This document shows positions 52,186-59,744 of a stretch of DNA of 64,000 bases, piece after piece. A program made the position numbers and the translations under genes. The notes under the pieces were generated by a model. That model saw only the letters and a list, made by a program, of their open reading frames with translations, made no database searches and had not been told where the DNA came from. Each line of letters opens with the position of its first letter. Position 1 is the first letter of the stretch. The stretch is from Pullichristensenella sp963930055 (GTDB lineage Bacteria > Bacillota > Clostridia > Christensenellales > Aristaeellaceae): the NCBI GenBank assembly GCA_963930055.1, contig CAWVKS010000007.1:186001-250000 (forward strand), in the 5' to 3' direction.

Positions 52186-52276
52186 GGGACGTTGGGAAAG
52201 CCCGCAGGCCACGGAAGCAAAGCCTATGATCTTCTGTATCCGGGTGGTTTTGCGGCTGCCGGCCTGGTCAGCGCGC
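52186..52276 (+). mobile_element. Decayed third copy of the hairpin-targeting repeat element
   Basis: The left part GACGTTGGGAAAGCCCGCA matches the element's GTTGAGAAAGCCTGCA. The right part GGAAGCAAAG...TTTTGCGGCTGCCGGC and GGTCAGCGCGC matches GGAAGCAAAA...TTTTTGCGGTTGTAGGC and TGTCAGCGCTC. The interior between two GGAAGC direct repeats is deleted. As in the other copies, its right end abuts a terminator hairpin (starting 52279). Confidence 0.55.
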
Positions 52277-52278
52277 AG

Positions 52279-52329
52279 AAAAGCGCCGGGAACGCACCCC
52301 GCCTGGGGGATGTCGTTCCCGGCGCTTTT
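52279..52329. terminator. Bidirectional intrinsic terminator
   Basis: 16-bp arms AAAAGCGCCGGGAACG / CGTTCCCGGCGCTTTT between the convergent coiled-coil and TatD genes. T tracts on both strands. Confidence 0.9.
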
Positions 52330-52355
52330 TGCAGTCGTCCCGGGCGATCTGCCGT

Positions 52356-53141
52356 TCACAGCGCCGCGCCGTACAGTTCCGCGTAGGCAGCGGCCGCCTC
52401 GCGGCGCGTATCTTCCACGTCCTCGCCGCGGATGGAGGCGACCTCTTTGAGCATGGCTTCGAGGACGGGGCGCAGTTCCTTCGCGGCCACGTCGCGCTCA
52501 AACGCCCAGGAAACGGCGCTGAGGCCGTCGGTCTCGACGAGCACGCGGCCCCTGGGGGCGCGGCGGGCCACTTCGCGCACGGCGGGGTCGTTGAACACGC
52601 CCGGACCGACGGTGAAGTAGCTGTCCAGGTCGAGGTAGCGCTCGAGGTGTTCCAGGCAGGAATACCAGTGCACCACGCAGGGAACGTGGCGCTCGGAAAC
52701 GAGGCGGGCGATCTCCTCCTCGCAGCCCTTGGTGTGCAGAAGCACGCGCTTGCCCATCTCGCGGGCGACGTCGAGCTGGCGGATGAAGGCAGGGCGCTGG
52801 TCGGCGGCGGGCACGTCGCACCACACGCCGTCCAGGCCGATCTCGCCGATGACGCGGCATTTGGCCAGCCACGGCTCCATCTCCCGCACGGAAAAGCGCG
52901 CCGTTTTCCACGGGTGCAGGCCGTAGTGGGCGGTGAAGAGCGGCTCCTTTAAGCAGAGGGCTTCCACGGCTCTGGCGTTTTCCGGGTCTGTGCCGCAAAG
53001 GGCGGTGCGCACGCGCCGGGCGTGGCGCGCGGCAATCTCGGCTTCGTCGCCGATGTGGGCGTGCGCGTCGCAAATGGGGCTGTTTTCCGCATCTTTCAGG
53101 GACGGAGAACCACTTTCAACGATATTTACGCCTTGATGCAC
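52356..53141 (-). CDS. TatD-family metal-dependent hydrolase in the thiXYZ operon
   Basis: A 261-residue TIM-barrel hydrolase with metal motifs CDAHAHIGD (HxH, about 24-32), the Glu in IGEIGLDG, LLHTKG (His), the reduced VVHWYSC segment and LVETDG (Asp). TatD-like enzymes act as DNases or hydrolases on other substrates. The start is taken as GTG 53141, which has AAAGGGGAG 8 bases upstream and overlaps the thiZ end by 16 bases. A longer frame start at 53183 lacks support. A thiamine-related role is possible by position only. Confidence 0.85.
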   Translation of the reverse strand: MHQGVNIVESGSPSLKDAENSPICDAHAHIGDEAEIAARHARRVRTALCGTDPENARAVEALCLKEPLFTAHYGLHPWKTARFSVREMEPWLAKCRVIGEIGLDGVWCDVPAADQRPAFIRQLDVAREMGKRVLLHTKGCEEEIARLVSERHVPCVVHWYSCLEHLERYLDLDSYFTVGPGVFNDPAVREVARRAPRGRVLVETDGLSAVSWAFERDVAAKELRPVLEAMLKEVASIRGEDVEDTRREAAAAYAELYGAAL

Positions 53142-53854
53142 CGATGTATCTCCCCTTTGAGCGCGCCCTGGTCGTAGAGCCACTGGCGCGTCTTGCCCTC
53201 CATGCGCACGTCCACCTCGCGGACGATCTTCGCGGGGCTGCCGCGCAAAACGAGTATGCGGTCGGACAGGTAGAGGGCTTCGTCGATGTCATGGGTGACG
53301 AGCAGCGCCGTGCGGCCGAGTTCCGCGCGCATGGAAAGCAGCCAGTCCTGCATGTCCCCGCGCGAGATGACGTCCAGAGCGCCAAACGGCTCGTCGAGGA
53401 GCAGTATCTCAGCGCTGCACAGCGCCGTGCGCAAAAAGGCGGCGCGCTGGCGCATGCCGCCGGAGAGGTCGCCGGGGTAGGCGTTTTCATAGCCGGCGAG
53501 GCCGAAGGCGGCCATGTGGCCAAGCGCCTGTTCGCGGGCGGCCTTTTCCGTGCCGTGGATCTTGCCGTAGAGGCAGACGTTTTGCAAAATGGTCTTCCAG
53601 GGGAAGAGCAGGTCGTCCTGCGGCATGTAGGCAAAGCGGCCGTTGCCCGCGCCCTCCACGCGCGTACCGTCCACCAGCACCTCGCCCGCGGCGGGGCGCA
53701 AAAGCCCCGCCAGCAGGTTCAGCACCGTGGATTTTCCGCAGCCCGAGGGGCCGAGGATGCTGACGAACTCGCCCGCTTCCACGCAAAAGGACAGGTCGTC
53801 GAGCACCTTTTTCGGCCCGTAGGAAAACGACAGGCCGCGAACCTCCAGTTTCAT
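53126..53854 (-). CDS. thiZ: ABC transporter ATP-binding protein (ThiZ-like)
   Basis: A 242-residue ABC ATPase of the nitrate/sulfonate/taurine-thiamine class: Walker A LGPSGCGKST (about 34-43), Q-loop MPQDDLLFPW, signature LSGGMRQR, Walker B EILLLDEPFGALD and switch THDIDEAL. It energises uptake of a thiamine precursor with ThiX and ThiY. The gap after thiY is 7 bases. Confidence 0.93.
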   Translation of the reverse strand: MKLEVRGLSFSYGPKKVLDDLSFCVEAGEFVSILGPSGCGKSTVLNLLAGLLRPAAGEVLVDGTRVEGAGNGRFAYMPQDDLLFPWKTILQNVCLYGKIHGTEKAAREQALGHMAAFGLAGYENAYPGDLSGGMRQRAAFLRTALCSAEILLLDEPFGALDVISRGDMQDWLLSMRAELGRTALLVTHDIDEALYLSDRILVLRGSPAKIVREVDVRMEGKTRQWLYDQGALKGEIHRCIKA

Positions 53855-53861
53855 AGGGCGA

Positions 53862-54836
53862 TCAGGCCTCCGGCAAAAATTCGTTGGTGTAGCAGTCGGA
53901 CGCGGCGATGGGCTCGTCGATGACCTCATAGTCGACGAGGAACTGCGTGTAGCGGTCCCACACCTCGTCGTTCATCTCGCCCCAGCGGTCGACGTCCTCC
54001 ATGTACTTGTCGGCGAGGTAGTTCTGCGAGCGGTAGAGCAGCTCCATGTCGTAATCCGGCACGTAGGAGCCGAGGATCTCCGCGCACTCGTCGGGGTTTT
54101 CGATGGCGTAGACGTAGCCGCGAGAGGTGGCGGCGAGGAACTTGCGCACCATCTCCGGGCGGTTCTCGATCACGTCCGTGCTGGTGATGAGCAGGGGGGT
54201 GTAGTAGTCGAGGCGCTCGTCAAGGTCGCGCACGGGCATGTAGTTGATGTCAAAGCCCGCCAGCTCGCACTTGATGTTGTCCCACGCCTCGTAGAACCAC
54301 ATGATGTCCACGTCGCCCTCCAGCGCCGCGAAGCCGCTGCCGTCGGAGATGACGATGTTGAGGGTGTCAAAGTCCGCGCCGGCCTCGGTCATCACGGCGT
54401 TGATGACCGCCGCCTCGCCCGGGCCGCCCCAGCAGGAGTAGGTCTTGCCGCCAAAGTCCGCGGGGGAGGTGATGTCCTTGCCCGCCCAGGTGGCGAAGCC
54501 GGAGGTGTTGTGCTGGATGATAGCGGCCACGGCGCGGATGGGCAGCGGGTCCTCGCTGGTGAGCGCCATGGTCACTTCTTCCTGATAGCTGATGCCGAAA
54601 TCGCCCTTGCCGACGGCGATGAGCGTGGCGGTCGCGCCCTCGGTGGGCTCGATGATCTCCACGTTCAGGCCCTCTTCCTCGTACCAGCCCTTGGAAAGGG
54701 CCACGTACATGCCGGTGTGGTTGGTGTTGGGCACGTAGTCGAGGATGACGGTCACGTCCTCAAGCTCTTCCTCCGCGAAAGCCGCGGCGGAGAAGGCCAG
54801 CAGGAGCGCGAGCAGGCAGACAAGCAGTTTCTTCAT
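53862..54836 (-). CDS. thiY: ABC substrate-binding protein for a thiamine pyrimidine precursor (ThiY-like)
   Basis: A 324-residue secreted NMT1/THI5-like protein. The signal peptide is MKKLLVCLLALLLAFSAAAFA, with cleavage before EEELED. It has the ThiY motif LDYVPNTNHTGMYVALSKGW (about 31-50), plus ATATLIAVGKGDFGISYQEE and YSCWGGPGEAA. The family binds formylaminopyrimidine salvage products. No lipobox is seen, so retention at the membrane may depend on the permease. It lies 6 bases after thiX, under the TPP riboswitch, which supports the substrate call. Confidence 0.92.
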   Translation of the reverse strand: MKKLLVCLLALLLAFSAAAFAEEELEDVTVILDYVPNTNHTGMYVALSKGWYEEEGLNVEIIEPTEGATATLIAVGKGDFGISYQEEVTMALTSEDPLPIRAVAAIIQHNTSGFATWAGKDITSPADFGGKTYSCWGGPGEAAVINAVMTEAGADFDTLNIVISDGSGFAALEGDVDIMWFYEAWDNIKCELAGFDINYMPVRDLDERLDYYTPLLITSTDVIENRPEMVRKFLAATSRGYVYAIENPDECAEILGSYVPDYDMELLYRSQNYLADKYMEDVDRWGEMNDEVWDRYTQFLVDYEVIDEPIAASDCYTNEFLPEA

Positions 54837-54842
54837 ACGTTT

Positions 54843-55604
54843 TCATCCTTTCGCCCTGCGCAAAAACGGCAGGAAGATATACTGACACAAACGGACGATG
54901 CCGTTCATGAGCAGACTCAGAACGATGATGACCACCACGCAGGCGAACACCTTGTCGAGCATATAGCTCTCCTTGACGCGCAGAAGGTAGTAGCCCAGCC
55001 CCCGCTGCGAGCCGATCCACTCCCCCACCACCGCGCCGCTGATGGAATAGGTGGCGGCAACGCGCAGGCCGGAAAACAGCGGCGGCAACGCCGCGGGCAA
55101 TTTCACCAGCGCGTAGACCTGGGCGCGGGAAGCGCCGTAGGAGCGCACAAGATCGACATAGCCCCTGCCCACCTGCGACATGCCGTCGGTGAAGTTGACG
55201 GCCACGGGGAAAAAGCACATGAGAACGACGGTGAGTATCTTCGGCGCCATGCCAAAGCCCAGGTAGATGATGAGTATGGGCGCGAGGACGATCATCGGCA
55301 CCGTCTGCGTGACGACGAGGATGGGGTACACACACCTGCGCACCACGGGGAAGGCGTCCATCACCACGCCGAGCAAAAGGCCGAACAGCAGGGCGATGGC
55401 CATGCCCAGCGCCGCCTCGGAGAGCGTGACCAGCGCGTGGGGGAAGAGCGTGCCAACGTCCGCAAACAGGGCCTCGATGACGTCGATGGGGCCGGGCAGC
55501 ACGTACAGGGGCACGTCGAAGGCCCGCACGCAGACCTCCCACAACACCAGCAGCGCCGCCACCACCAGCCACGGCAGGGGCTTTTGCCAGTCCTTTGCCC
55601 GCAT
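54843..55604 (-). CDS. thiX: ABC transporter permease (ThiX-like)
   Basis: A 253-residue permease with about six membrane helices. The BPD_transp_1 coupling region is LVRSYGASRAQVYALVKLPAALPPLFSGLRVA (about 140-172), followed by GAVVGEWIGSQRGLGYYLL. The ATG at 55604 has GGGAGG 10 bases upstream; an upstream frame extension runs through the riboswitch and terminator and is rejected. First gene of thiXYZ-tatD. Confidence 0.93.
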   Translation of the reverse strand: MRAKDWQKPLPWLVVAALLVLWEVCVRAFDVPLYVLPGPIDVIEALFADVGTLFPHALVTLSEAALGMAIALLFGLLLGVVMDAFPVVRRCVYPILVVTQTVPMIVLAPILIIYLGFGMAPKILTVVLMCFFPVAVNFTDGMSQVGRGYVDLVRSYGASRAQVYALVKLPAALPPLFSGLRVAATYSISGAVVGEWIGSQRGLGYYLLRVKESYMLDKVFACVVVIIVLSLLMNGIVRLCQYIFLPFLRRAKG

Positions 55605-55634
55605 ATGCCCATTCCTCCCTTGCAACGCAAAGCG

Positions 55635-55669
55635 CAAAAAACGCGCCCGTGGAAATGCCACAGGCGCGT
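55635..55669 (-). terminator. Riboswitch-controlled intrinsic terminator before thiX
   Basis: Minus-strand ACGCGCC-GTGG / CCAC-GGCGCGT stem followed by TTTTTT, between the TPP aptamer and thiX. A typical expression platform: TPP binding should favour this stem and stop transcription. Confidence 0.85.
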
Positions 55670-55690
55670 CCCAAAAACGCTGCGAAACTA

Positions 55691-55780
55691 TTTTCCCTGC
55701 GTTGGCATTATCCAAATCAGGTATTGCGGGTCGAAGCTGACGAGCTTCCTCTCAGCCTGCTCCAAAGCAAGCTCCCCGAA
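55691..55780 (-). promoter_or_regulatory. TPP riboswitch (THI element)
   Basis: The minus strand carries the conserved aptamer blocks GGGGAGC, GGCTGAGAGG, CGACCCG, ACCTGATTTGGATAATGCC and AACGCAGGGAA in the right order. It controls thiXYZ-tatD by thiamine pyrophosphate level. Confidence 0.95.
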
Positions 55781-55790
55781 TATCGAATGT

Positions 55791-55819
55791 ATGATAGCAC
55801 GAAAATGCGCCGATGTCAA
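55791..55819 (-). promoter_or_regulatory. Promoter of the thiXYZ-tatD operon
   Basis: On the minus strand: TTGACA (55814-55819), 17-base spacer, TATCAT (55791-55796). Confidence 0.85.
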
Positions 55820-55826
55820 GTAAAAA

Positions 55827-56306
55827 CTAGTCCGGGTAGTGCATGCGCGCTTCGTCGGGATGGTCGAACACCTCGGCGCGATAGCGGCGGGCGTAATATT
55901 TGGCCATGGAAAGGTCCATGTCCAGGTAGTTGCCGCAATCGCGGGCGCTGGCGCCGGGGATGTCGCCCTCGAAGGCGATGATGAAATCGAGCATGCCGCG
56001 CACGAGGCCAAACACGTCCAGCGGCGAAAGCTCGCCCGCCAGCAGCAGGTAAAAGCCCGTGCGGCAGCCCATGGGGCCGAAGTAGAGCATGCGGCCCTTC
56101 CATTTCGGATCGTTGCGCAGATAGGTCGCGCCCAGGTGCTCGATGGCGTGCACCTCCGCCGTGCCCATCACCGGCTCGCGGTTGGGCGCGGTCATGCGCA
56201 GATCGAAGGTGGTGACGGCCGCGCCGCCCACCGCGTCCACGCGGGAGACGTAGAGGCCGGGCAGAAGGCGCAGGTGGTCGATCTGGAAGCTGGCGATCTT
56301 TTCCAT
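55827..56306 (-). CDS. luxS: S-ribosylhomocysteine lyase
   Basis: A 159-residue LuxS with zinc site HAIEHLGATYLRN (His53, His57) plus the Cys in SARDCGNYLDM, and FGPMGCRTGFYLL. It cleaves S-ribosylhomocysteine to homocysteine and DPD, the AI-2 precursor, as part of the activated methyl cycle. The ATG at 56306 has GGAGG 7 bases upstream; longer frames lack a site. It lies 13 bases after lgt. Confidence 0.96.
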   Translation of the reverse strand: MEKIASFQIDHLRLLPGLYVSRVDAVGGAAVTTFDLRMTAPNREPVMGTAEVHAIEHLGATYLRNDPKWKGRMLYFGPMGCRTGFYLLLAGELSPLDVFGLVRGMLDFIIAFEGDIPGASARDCGNYLDMDLSMAKYYARRYRAEVFDHPDEARMHYPD

Positions 56307-56319
56307 GGGAAAACCTCCA

Positions 56320-57138
56320 TCATTCGTCCGCCTCCCGGGGGCGGATGCGCCCCTCGGGCGTGCGGAAGGGGTCGGCGTCCATGCCCCGGCGGGCAAGGAC
56401 AAAGCAAAGCAGCGCGCCCGCCGCGAACGCGGGCAGGCTCCAGAACTGCGAGGTGGTCAGGCCGAGGATATGGCCGCGGATCTCGTCGCCGCGGAAAAAT
56501 TCGAGGATGAAGCGGTAGGTGGCATAGCTCATCAGAAACACGCCCGCCGCGCGCGGCACGGGGCGCTTTTTGCGCAGATAGAGGAGCAGCGCCGCGCAGA
56601 GGATGAGGTCGCAGGCGGACTCGATCAGCTGCACCGGCAAAAGCCGCGCCCCGCCCTCGATATACGGCGAGAGGGCAAAGCAGAAGGGCAGGTCGCAGGG
56701 CATGCCGTAGCAGCAGCCGGCAAAGAGGCAGCCCACGCGCCCGAAGGCGTGGCCGAGCGCCAGCGCCGGGGCGCAGAGGTCGAGCGCCGGCAAAAAGCGC
56801 AGGCCGACGGCGCGGCAGCCGAGCCACGCGCCCAGTATGCCGCCGAGCAGGCCGCCATAAAAGACGATGCCGCCATGGGCGAGCACATCCAGCAGCCGAC
56901 CCTGCCGCGCCGCCTCGACGATGGCGGGCAGGCCGACGGAAAAGAGCAGGTAAAAGGCATAGCCGCCCAGAAGCGCCAGGCCAAACGCGCAGCAGAGCAC
57001 CACCAGCGCGCATTCCCAACAGATCCCGCGGCTGCGGAAGAGGCGCACGAGGAGGAAAAAGGCGGCGAAAAGGCCCACGAGCATCCACAGCCCGTAGGCG
57101 CCCACGCGCAGGCCAAAGACCGTGATATACGGATACAT
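56320..57138 (-). CDS. lgt: Prolipoprotein diacylglyceryl transferase-like protein
   Basis: A 272-residue polytopic protein with the Lgt signature GHAFGRVGCLFAGCCYG (about 129-145), HGGIVFYGGLLGGILGAW, LLPVQLIESACDL, YRFILEFFRGDEIRG and LTTSQFWSL. It transfers diacylglycerol from phosphatidylglycerol to the lipobox Cys of prolipoproteins. The C-terminal tail is charged and longer than usual. It lies 1 base after the small membrane protein gene and upstream of luxS. Confidence 0.92.
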   Translation of the reverse strand: MYPYITVFGLRVGAYGLWMLVGLFAAFFLLVRLFRSRGICWECALVVLCCAFGLALLGGYAFYLLFSVGLPAIVEAARQGRLLDVLAHGGIVFYGGLLGGILGAWLGCRAVGLRFLPALDLCAPALALGHAFGRVGCLFAGCCYGMPCDLPFCFALSPYIEGGARLLPVQLIESACDLILCAALLLYLRKKRPVPRAAGVFLMSYATYRFILEFFRGDEIRGHILGLTTSQFWSLPAFAAGALLCFVLARRGMDADPFRTPEGRIRPREADE

Positions 57139-57139
57139 A

Positions 57140-57418
57140 TCAAAGGACAGCGGCAGCCGCCTGGCAGGCCGCGCAACCGCTGGCGGCGAAGCAGATGAGC
57201 GCGATCAGGAGGCCGAGCGCCGAGCATGCGATGCCGACGAGGGCGAGGCCGCTCTTATCCGGGTCGCGCAATATGCCCAGCGCGCCGAGGGCAAGGCCGC
57301 CAAGGGCGAAGAGCAGCGAGAGGAAAACGCCGCCGCCCCCAAGGGCGAAGAAGGCCATGGGGATGGAGAGCGCGCCCACGATGAGGGCAATGACGGACAG
57401 GGAAAGCATGGAGAACAC
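57140..57418 (-). CDS. Small membrane protein, DUF4190-like
   Basis: A 92-residue protein with two or three hydrophobic segments (SLSVIALIVGALSIPMAFFAL; GLALGALGILRD; GIACSALGLLIALICFA), in the style of DUF4190 proteins. The GTG at 57418 was chosen because AAGGAAG lies 8 bases upstream. The first possible codon at 57445 would coincide with the transcription start predicted from the promoter. It is first in the small protein-lgt-luxS operon. Function unknown. Confidence 0.6.
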   Translation of the reverse strand: MFSMLSLSVIALIVGALSIPMAFFALGGGGVFLSLLFALGGLALGALGILRDPDKSGLALVGIACSALGLLIALICFAASGCAACQAAAAVL

Positions 57419-57450
57419 GAAAAGCACTTCCTTTTTCTGGTACACACAGT

Positions 57451-57479
57451 ATGATAGGGCGGGCGGAGCGGTTTGTCAA
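57451..57479 (-). promoter_or_regulatory. Promoter of the lgt-luxS operon
   Basis: On the minus strand: TTGACA (57474-57479), 17-base spacer, TATCAT (57451-57456). Confidence 0.85.
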
Positions 57480-57492
57480 GGCGGGAAGCGTC

Positions 57493-57528
57493 AAAAAGCG
57501 CCGCCTGCCCGGGAAAAGCAGGCGGCGC
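57493..57528 (-). terminator. Intrinsic terminator of the 556-residue secreted protein gene
   Basis: Minus-strand GCGCCGCCTGC / GCAGGCGGCGC stem with TTTTTG tail. Confidence 0.85.
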
Positions 57529-57543
57529 GAGGCGTTGCGCGAT

Positions 57544-59214
57544 CTAGAAAATGCCGATTCCGCTGAGGAGCCGGGTAAGGCCGGGCACATTCTGGCCGAG
57601 GGTGCCGGCCAGACGCATGGCGAGAAGGCCGCCTTCGGTGGCGAGCTGCTCGTAGCCCTTCTCATCGAGCATGAGCAGATCCACGGTCCCGCCCGTCGGG
57701 GCAGGCAGGGAGGCGGGGTCTACCGCGGCGTGGGTCATGCTGACGTCGGCGGTGACGGCGTAGTTTACGGCGCTGCCCTCATAGCCCACGGTCGCGCCCA
57801 GTGTGAGCACGCCGGCGTTGTCCTCGCTGCCGAGGGCGTTTTCCGTGTAATCGCCCTCATAGGTGAAGTAGGCTTTCTGCGCGCCGGAGTAGGGGTTGGC
57901 GGAAGAAATCTCTGCGCCGTAGTATTCGTGGCCGTCGGCGTGCTGCGTCTGCACCGTCACTTCCGCGGTCTGCGTCTGGCCGGCGGCGCTGACCTGCATC
58001 AGGCCGTAGAATTCGTTGTAGAGGTAATTCACGCCGTCGGCGGGCGAGTAGTAGCCGTCGATGGCGATGAAAGTGGTTTCGCCATCTTCGTCGCTCATGT
58101 TCATATTGAAGCCGAGCGCGGAGCGATCGGCGCTCTGGGCGTTATAGCCCTGCGGATAGTAGAAAAACGCGCCCTCGGCGAATTCTTCTTCACTCGCCTC
58201 CATGGTGAACGTCATGTCGCACACGCCGAGATCGCCGTACATCGCCAGCATGTCCGCAACTATATCCTCCGAGGAGCTCTTGTACAGCATCGGAGGCACG
58301 ACCCAACCCGCCGAGAACACGCCTTCACCAGCTATGCTGAGCGATTCCCCCTGATATTCCGCTGTGTAGCTGAGCTTCACGGCGTACGTACCGTCCTCTT
58401 GAAGAACGGCATCCATCGCATACGTATAGGACATATCGCCGCTGTTCGACATTTCTATGCGCAGGGCGTCCGGCATGCTTGGCTCGCCGGCGTACCAATA
58501 GGTGACGGTCGTATCCCCGACCATTTCAAAGGCCTGTTCGATGTCGTCGTCATAGGACGCGCCCTTTTCGGCGTTGTAGGCGTCCGGGGCCGCACCCGAT
58601 CCCTCCATGGCCATGGCGAAAATGGGGATCTGATAAAGCGCATCGAAGTAGGCTTCAAAATAAGCCCTCGTCGCTTCCTCCGTCTGCGTATAGGAGAGGC
58701 CCTGCATCTCCATCGTCGCGCCGCCCATATCCATTTCCCGAACGCCAAGCTCCGTGCGCGTGGCAAATATATCATCATACATGCCAATCACAGCGCCGGA
58801 TACGCCTTCAATGAGCCCTACAAGCGTATCCTCGGAAAGCAGCTCGGCGAAGAGCTGCAAAGCCGGGGCGATATCGTCGCCCATCATCTTCTCCAGCGGC
58901 AGGGCGTAGGCGCTGCTCAGGCCATCGGCCCCAAGCACCAATTCGCGGCCGTCAAAGAGCGCGTAGCCCTCGGCGGCGACATCCTCGCCGCCCAGCAGGC
59001 GCAGCACGAATTCCACGGCCTCGCCGGTGTCGGCCGCCGTCATCTCGACGCTCAGCCCCTCCAAATCCAGCAAATCGACGCCGGCGGCGTTGACCGCGAT
59101 GTTGGAGATGGTCAGCGTGTGCGCCGTGGCCGCGTCCCCCTCCGCCATGGCGGCGGGCAGGAGGAGCAGCAGCATGGCCAGCGCCACGGCAAGGAGCCTT
59201 TTCAAACCCTTCAT
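57544..59214 (-). CDS. Large secreted protein of unknown function
   Basis: A 556-residue protein. The signal peptide is MKGLKRLLAVALAMLLLLLPAAMA, with likely cleavage before EGDAATA. The mature part is acidic (many Glu/Asp) and rich in Gly, Ala, Tyr and Met, with alternating beta-like stretches (DTTVTYWYAGEPSMPDAL; DMTFTMEASEEEFAEGAFFYY; EVTVQTQHADGHEYYGAE). No catalytic motif, anchor or LPXTG is seen. The fold may resemble other all-beta secreted Clostridia proteins but I cannot name a family. It lies 74 bases after the fucose mutarotase gene. Confidence 0.7.
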   Translation of the reverse strand: MKGLKRLLAVALAMLLLLLPAAMAEGDAATAHTLTISNIAVNAAGVDLLDLEGLSVEMTAADTGEAVEFVLRLLGGEDVAAEGYALFDGRELVLGADGLSSAYALPLEKMMGDDIAPALQLFAELLSEDTLVGLIEGVSGAVIGMYDDIFATRTELGVREMDMGGATMEMQGLSYTQTEEATRAYFEAYFDALYQIPIFAMAMEGSGAAPDAYNAEKGASYDDDIEQAFEMVGDTTVTYWYAGEPSMPDALRIEMSNSGDMSYTYAMDAVLQEDGTYAVKLSYTAEYQGESLSIAGEGVFSAGWVVPPMLYKSSSEDIVADMLAMYGDLGVCDMTFTMEASEEEFAEGAFFYYPQGYNAQSADRSALGFNMNMSDEDGETTFIAIDGYYSPADGVNYLYNEFYGLMQVSAAGQTQTAEVTVQTQHADGHEYYGAEISSANPYSGAQKAYFTYEGDYTENALGSEDNAGVLTLGATVGYEGSAVNYAVTADVSMTHAAVDPASLPAPTGGTVDLLMLDEKGYEQLATEGGLLAMRLAGTLGQNVPGLTRLLSGIGIF

Positions 59215-59288
59215 GGAAACACCCTCTCTTTCTTGCCCCGCCGGAACGGGGCCGTATACGGTTTAGACGCGGCAGCGCCGCCGGCGGT

Positions 59289-59717
59289 TCACTGCTTGAC
59301 GACGCCCTTTTTGAGGATGACGTTGGCGTAGACGGCAGTCTCGCCAGTGGCGATGACGGCGTAGGACTTGTCGGCGCGGTCATAGAAGGCGAAGCGCTCG
59401 AGGAAGCCGACCTTCGTGCCCGGCTGATGCTTTTCGACAATGGCCTTGTACTTGTCCCAGATGGAGGTGTCCGCCGGGTCGCCGGGGGTCTTTTCCATCA
59501 GCAGCACCGGCTCGTCCACGAACGTATCCAGCGGGAAGAATGTGAGGATGGCGTCGAGTATCTCGCACACGCCGTGGCCGTCCAGGCGGATGAGGTTGCG
59601 CGCCGTGGAGGCGGCGGGGTAGTTGCCGTCGCCGATGGTGATCTCGTCGCCGTGGCCCATCTCCATCAGCACCTTGAGAAGCTCGGGGGAAAGGATGGCG
59701 GGGATGCCCTTCAACAT
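59289..59717 (-). CDS. fucU: RbsD/FucU-family sugar mutarotase (fucose mutarotase-like)
   Basis: A 142-residue FucU/RbsD protein: MLKGIPAILSPELLKVLMEMGHGDEITIGDGNYPA start (catalytic His22 region), FPLDTFVDEPVLLME, and the C-terminal AFYDRADKSYAVIATGETAVYANVILKKG. The conserved end favours FucU (L-fucose) over RbsD. It interconverts sugar anomers. AAGGAGG precedes the ATG. It lies 27 bases after the CBS-domain gene; no fucose catabolic genes are in view. Confidence 0.9.
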   Translation of the reverse strand: MLKGIPAILSPELLKVLMEMGHGDEITIGDGNYPAASTARNLIRLDGHGVCEILDAILTFFPLDTFVDEPVLLMEKTPGDPADTSIWDKYKAIVEKHQPGTKVGFLERFAFYDRADKSYAVIATGETAVYANVILKKGVVKQ

Positions 59718-59744
59718 GGTGTTCTTCCTCCTTAAAACGTCGTT

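Noticed and set aside
55605..55715. Longer N-terminus for ThiX
   Set aside because: It would translate the terminator and part of the TPP riboswitch.
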